Source: a bacterium (lineage in GTDB: Bacteria > Spirochaetota > JAHITG01). From it: a DNA stretch of 13,052 bases. Of this stretch, positions 12,228 through 13,052 are shown piece after piece; the stretch's first letter is position 1, and every line of letters begins with the position of its first letter. The notes beneath the pieces were generated by a model, which was not told the DNA's origin, did not search any database, and saw only the letters and a program-made list of their open reading frames with translations. The stretch covers positions 1 through 13,052 of the forward strand of contig JAQTRT010000059.1 in NCBI GenBank assembly GCA_028711675.1. The letters are read 5' to 3'. A program made the translations under genes and the position numbers.

Positions 12228-13052
12228 TTAAAACTTGATCCGATAGATCAAACTCACTTCGTTCATCCGTTCCTTCAGCATATCCCGTCTCTGGAAAGCG
12301 TCCATGTACTTCTCGTACGCGTCGTCGAACCTGCCGTCAATGTAAATATACTGGTAAACCAGTTCGATGGAGGAGGTACCGATGAACTTAACCAGCCGCA
12401 GCCCCAGATAATAATCCCAGGGGATCCCGATGTCGCGGTTGTAATCGTACGGATTGGTCTTGTACGGCCACCGTTCATCGAAGGAGCCGAACTCCGGTAT
12501 CTCCCAATCATCTTTCAGGAGCATGGCGCCGATGAGGAAATCGTTCTCTTTCCTCATCTCGATATAGGACGCATAATTCTCGGTCCAGGGCACCATGGCC
12601 ACGTACGTGGGCCAGCGGGCCTGTTTAAGGCCTGTATTAAAATAAAAAATGATCTTATACGGGGCCAGGATATTGGAGATCAGTTTGGTCGTAAAGCTGT
12701 GAAGCTTGCACGGGTAAAGTCCCTTGTCGCTGCCGTAGATGATGTATCTGTCCTCGTCCCAGTTGAAATAAACCGGGTTATCGGTATAACCGGGATAATC
12801 AGTATATTTATATTCGCATCTCACTGCCAGAGGCGCGTCTTCCATGAAATTAGCGTTCCAGTGCTCCAGGGACGTGGCACGTGTGGGATCAAAGGCCGCG
12901 GAAACAGTATAGATCCTGGCCTGGCGGTTATATTCTCCGACCAGCGGCGCGGTGAGAAGGTTATTGAAAAGGGGGCCGTAAACTGGTTTTCGTTCGTCGT
13001 ATTTCGCGGAAACGCTCAAACCGCGCCGAGGGAACCCCTTAGCCTCTGCCGG
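12228..13052 (-). CDS. Outer-membrane beta-barrel-like protein, C-terminal part (5' end outside window)
   Basis: The frame is open from the right edge of the window to TAA at 12228, giving about 274 residues with no start needed inside; the TTG at 13019 is not a convincing start. The protein is rich in Tyr, Asp and Trp with alternating strand-like segments. Examples are LAVRCEYKYTDY, YKIIFYFNTGLKQ, DFLIGAMLLKDDW and YYLGLRLVKFIGTSSIELVYQYIYIDG. The last residues, EVSLIYRIKF, end in Phe with alternating hydrophobics, the usual beta-signal for BAM-dependent outer-membrane insertion. I do not recognise a specific family. As the most upstream visible gene of the minus-strand locus, it could be a channel or anchor for the polysaccharide handled by the lipoproteins downstream. 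A secreted beta-helical or sandwich protein is the main alternative. Confidence 0.6.
   Translation of the reverse strand, partial: PAEAKGFPRRGLSVSAKYDERKPVYGPLFNNLLTAPLVGEYNRQARIYTVSAAFDPTRATSLEHWNANFMEDAPLAVRCEYKYTDYPGYTDNPVYFNWDEDRYIIYGSDKGLYPCKLHSFTTKLISNILAPYKIIFYFNTGLKQARWPTYVAMVPWTENYASYIEMRKENDFLIGAMLLKDDWEIPEFGSFDERWPYKTNPYDYNRDIGIPWDYYLGLRLVKFIGTSSIELVYQYIYIDGRFDDAYEKYMDAFQRRDMLKERMNEVSLIYRIKF

Overview
The window looks like chromosomal DNA from a Gram-negative, probably uncultured bacterium of medium GC content. The Gram-negative call rests on a C-terminal fragment resembling an outer-membrane beta-barrel that ends in Phe, two lipoprotein-type signal peptides and a third exported protein. 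I see no phage, CRISPR, rRNA or tRNA. The gene mix (electron-bifurcating NfnAB, a SpoIIE-type phosphatase, DUF2934, a Gcd14/TrmI-like methyltransferase) does not fix the phylum, and I do not name one.

Layout. (1) 1-743, plus strand: the end of thioredoxin reductase, then thioredoxin with a WCMPC active site. (2) 753-2170, minus strand: a small PilZ protein and RlmN. (3) 2195-2313: a MITE/REP-like palindrome with 33-bp perfect arms between the divergent genes rlmN and the SpoIIE-like phosphatase. Its right arm seems to supply a good sigma70 promoter for rlmN. (4) 2355-7352, plus strand: a compact five-gene run with gaps of 1-15 bp or short overlaps. It encodes a membrane phosphatase, a STAS protein, NfnA, NfnB and a double-GNAT protein, so a partner-switching signalling pair is joined to an electron-bifurcating transhydrogenase. 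(5) 7489-7659: a DUF2934 mini-protein with its own promoter, convergent with the TrmI-like gene. (6) 8686-13052, minus strand: an envelope/polysaccharide locus. In transcription order it has an outer-membrane protein (partial), a glycosidase-like lipoprotein, a carbohydrate-binding-like lipoprotein and a secreted (alpha/alpha)-barrel glycosidase-like protein.

The least expected signal is a family of structured intergenic repeats. Two full members (10126-10256 and 12070-12208) lie in opposite orientations, each just after a stop codon in the envelope locus. They share a core: a TTTTyCGGTTTG-type left end, a hairpin with CAGGA in its loop whose stem differs by paired changes, a CATGGATG hairpin, and a GAGAATGAG right end. 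Each core is enclosed by long outer inverted repeats whose sequence differs between the two copies. A partial third member lies upstream of trxA (330-358). Repeated GGA in hairpin loops resembles CsrA/RsmE targets, but the mixed orientation also fits a REP-like mobile DNA element.
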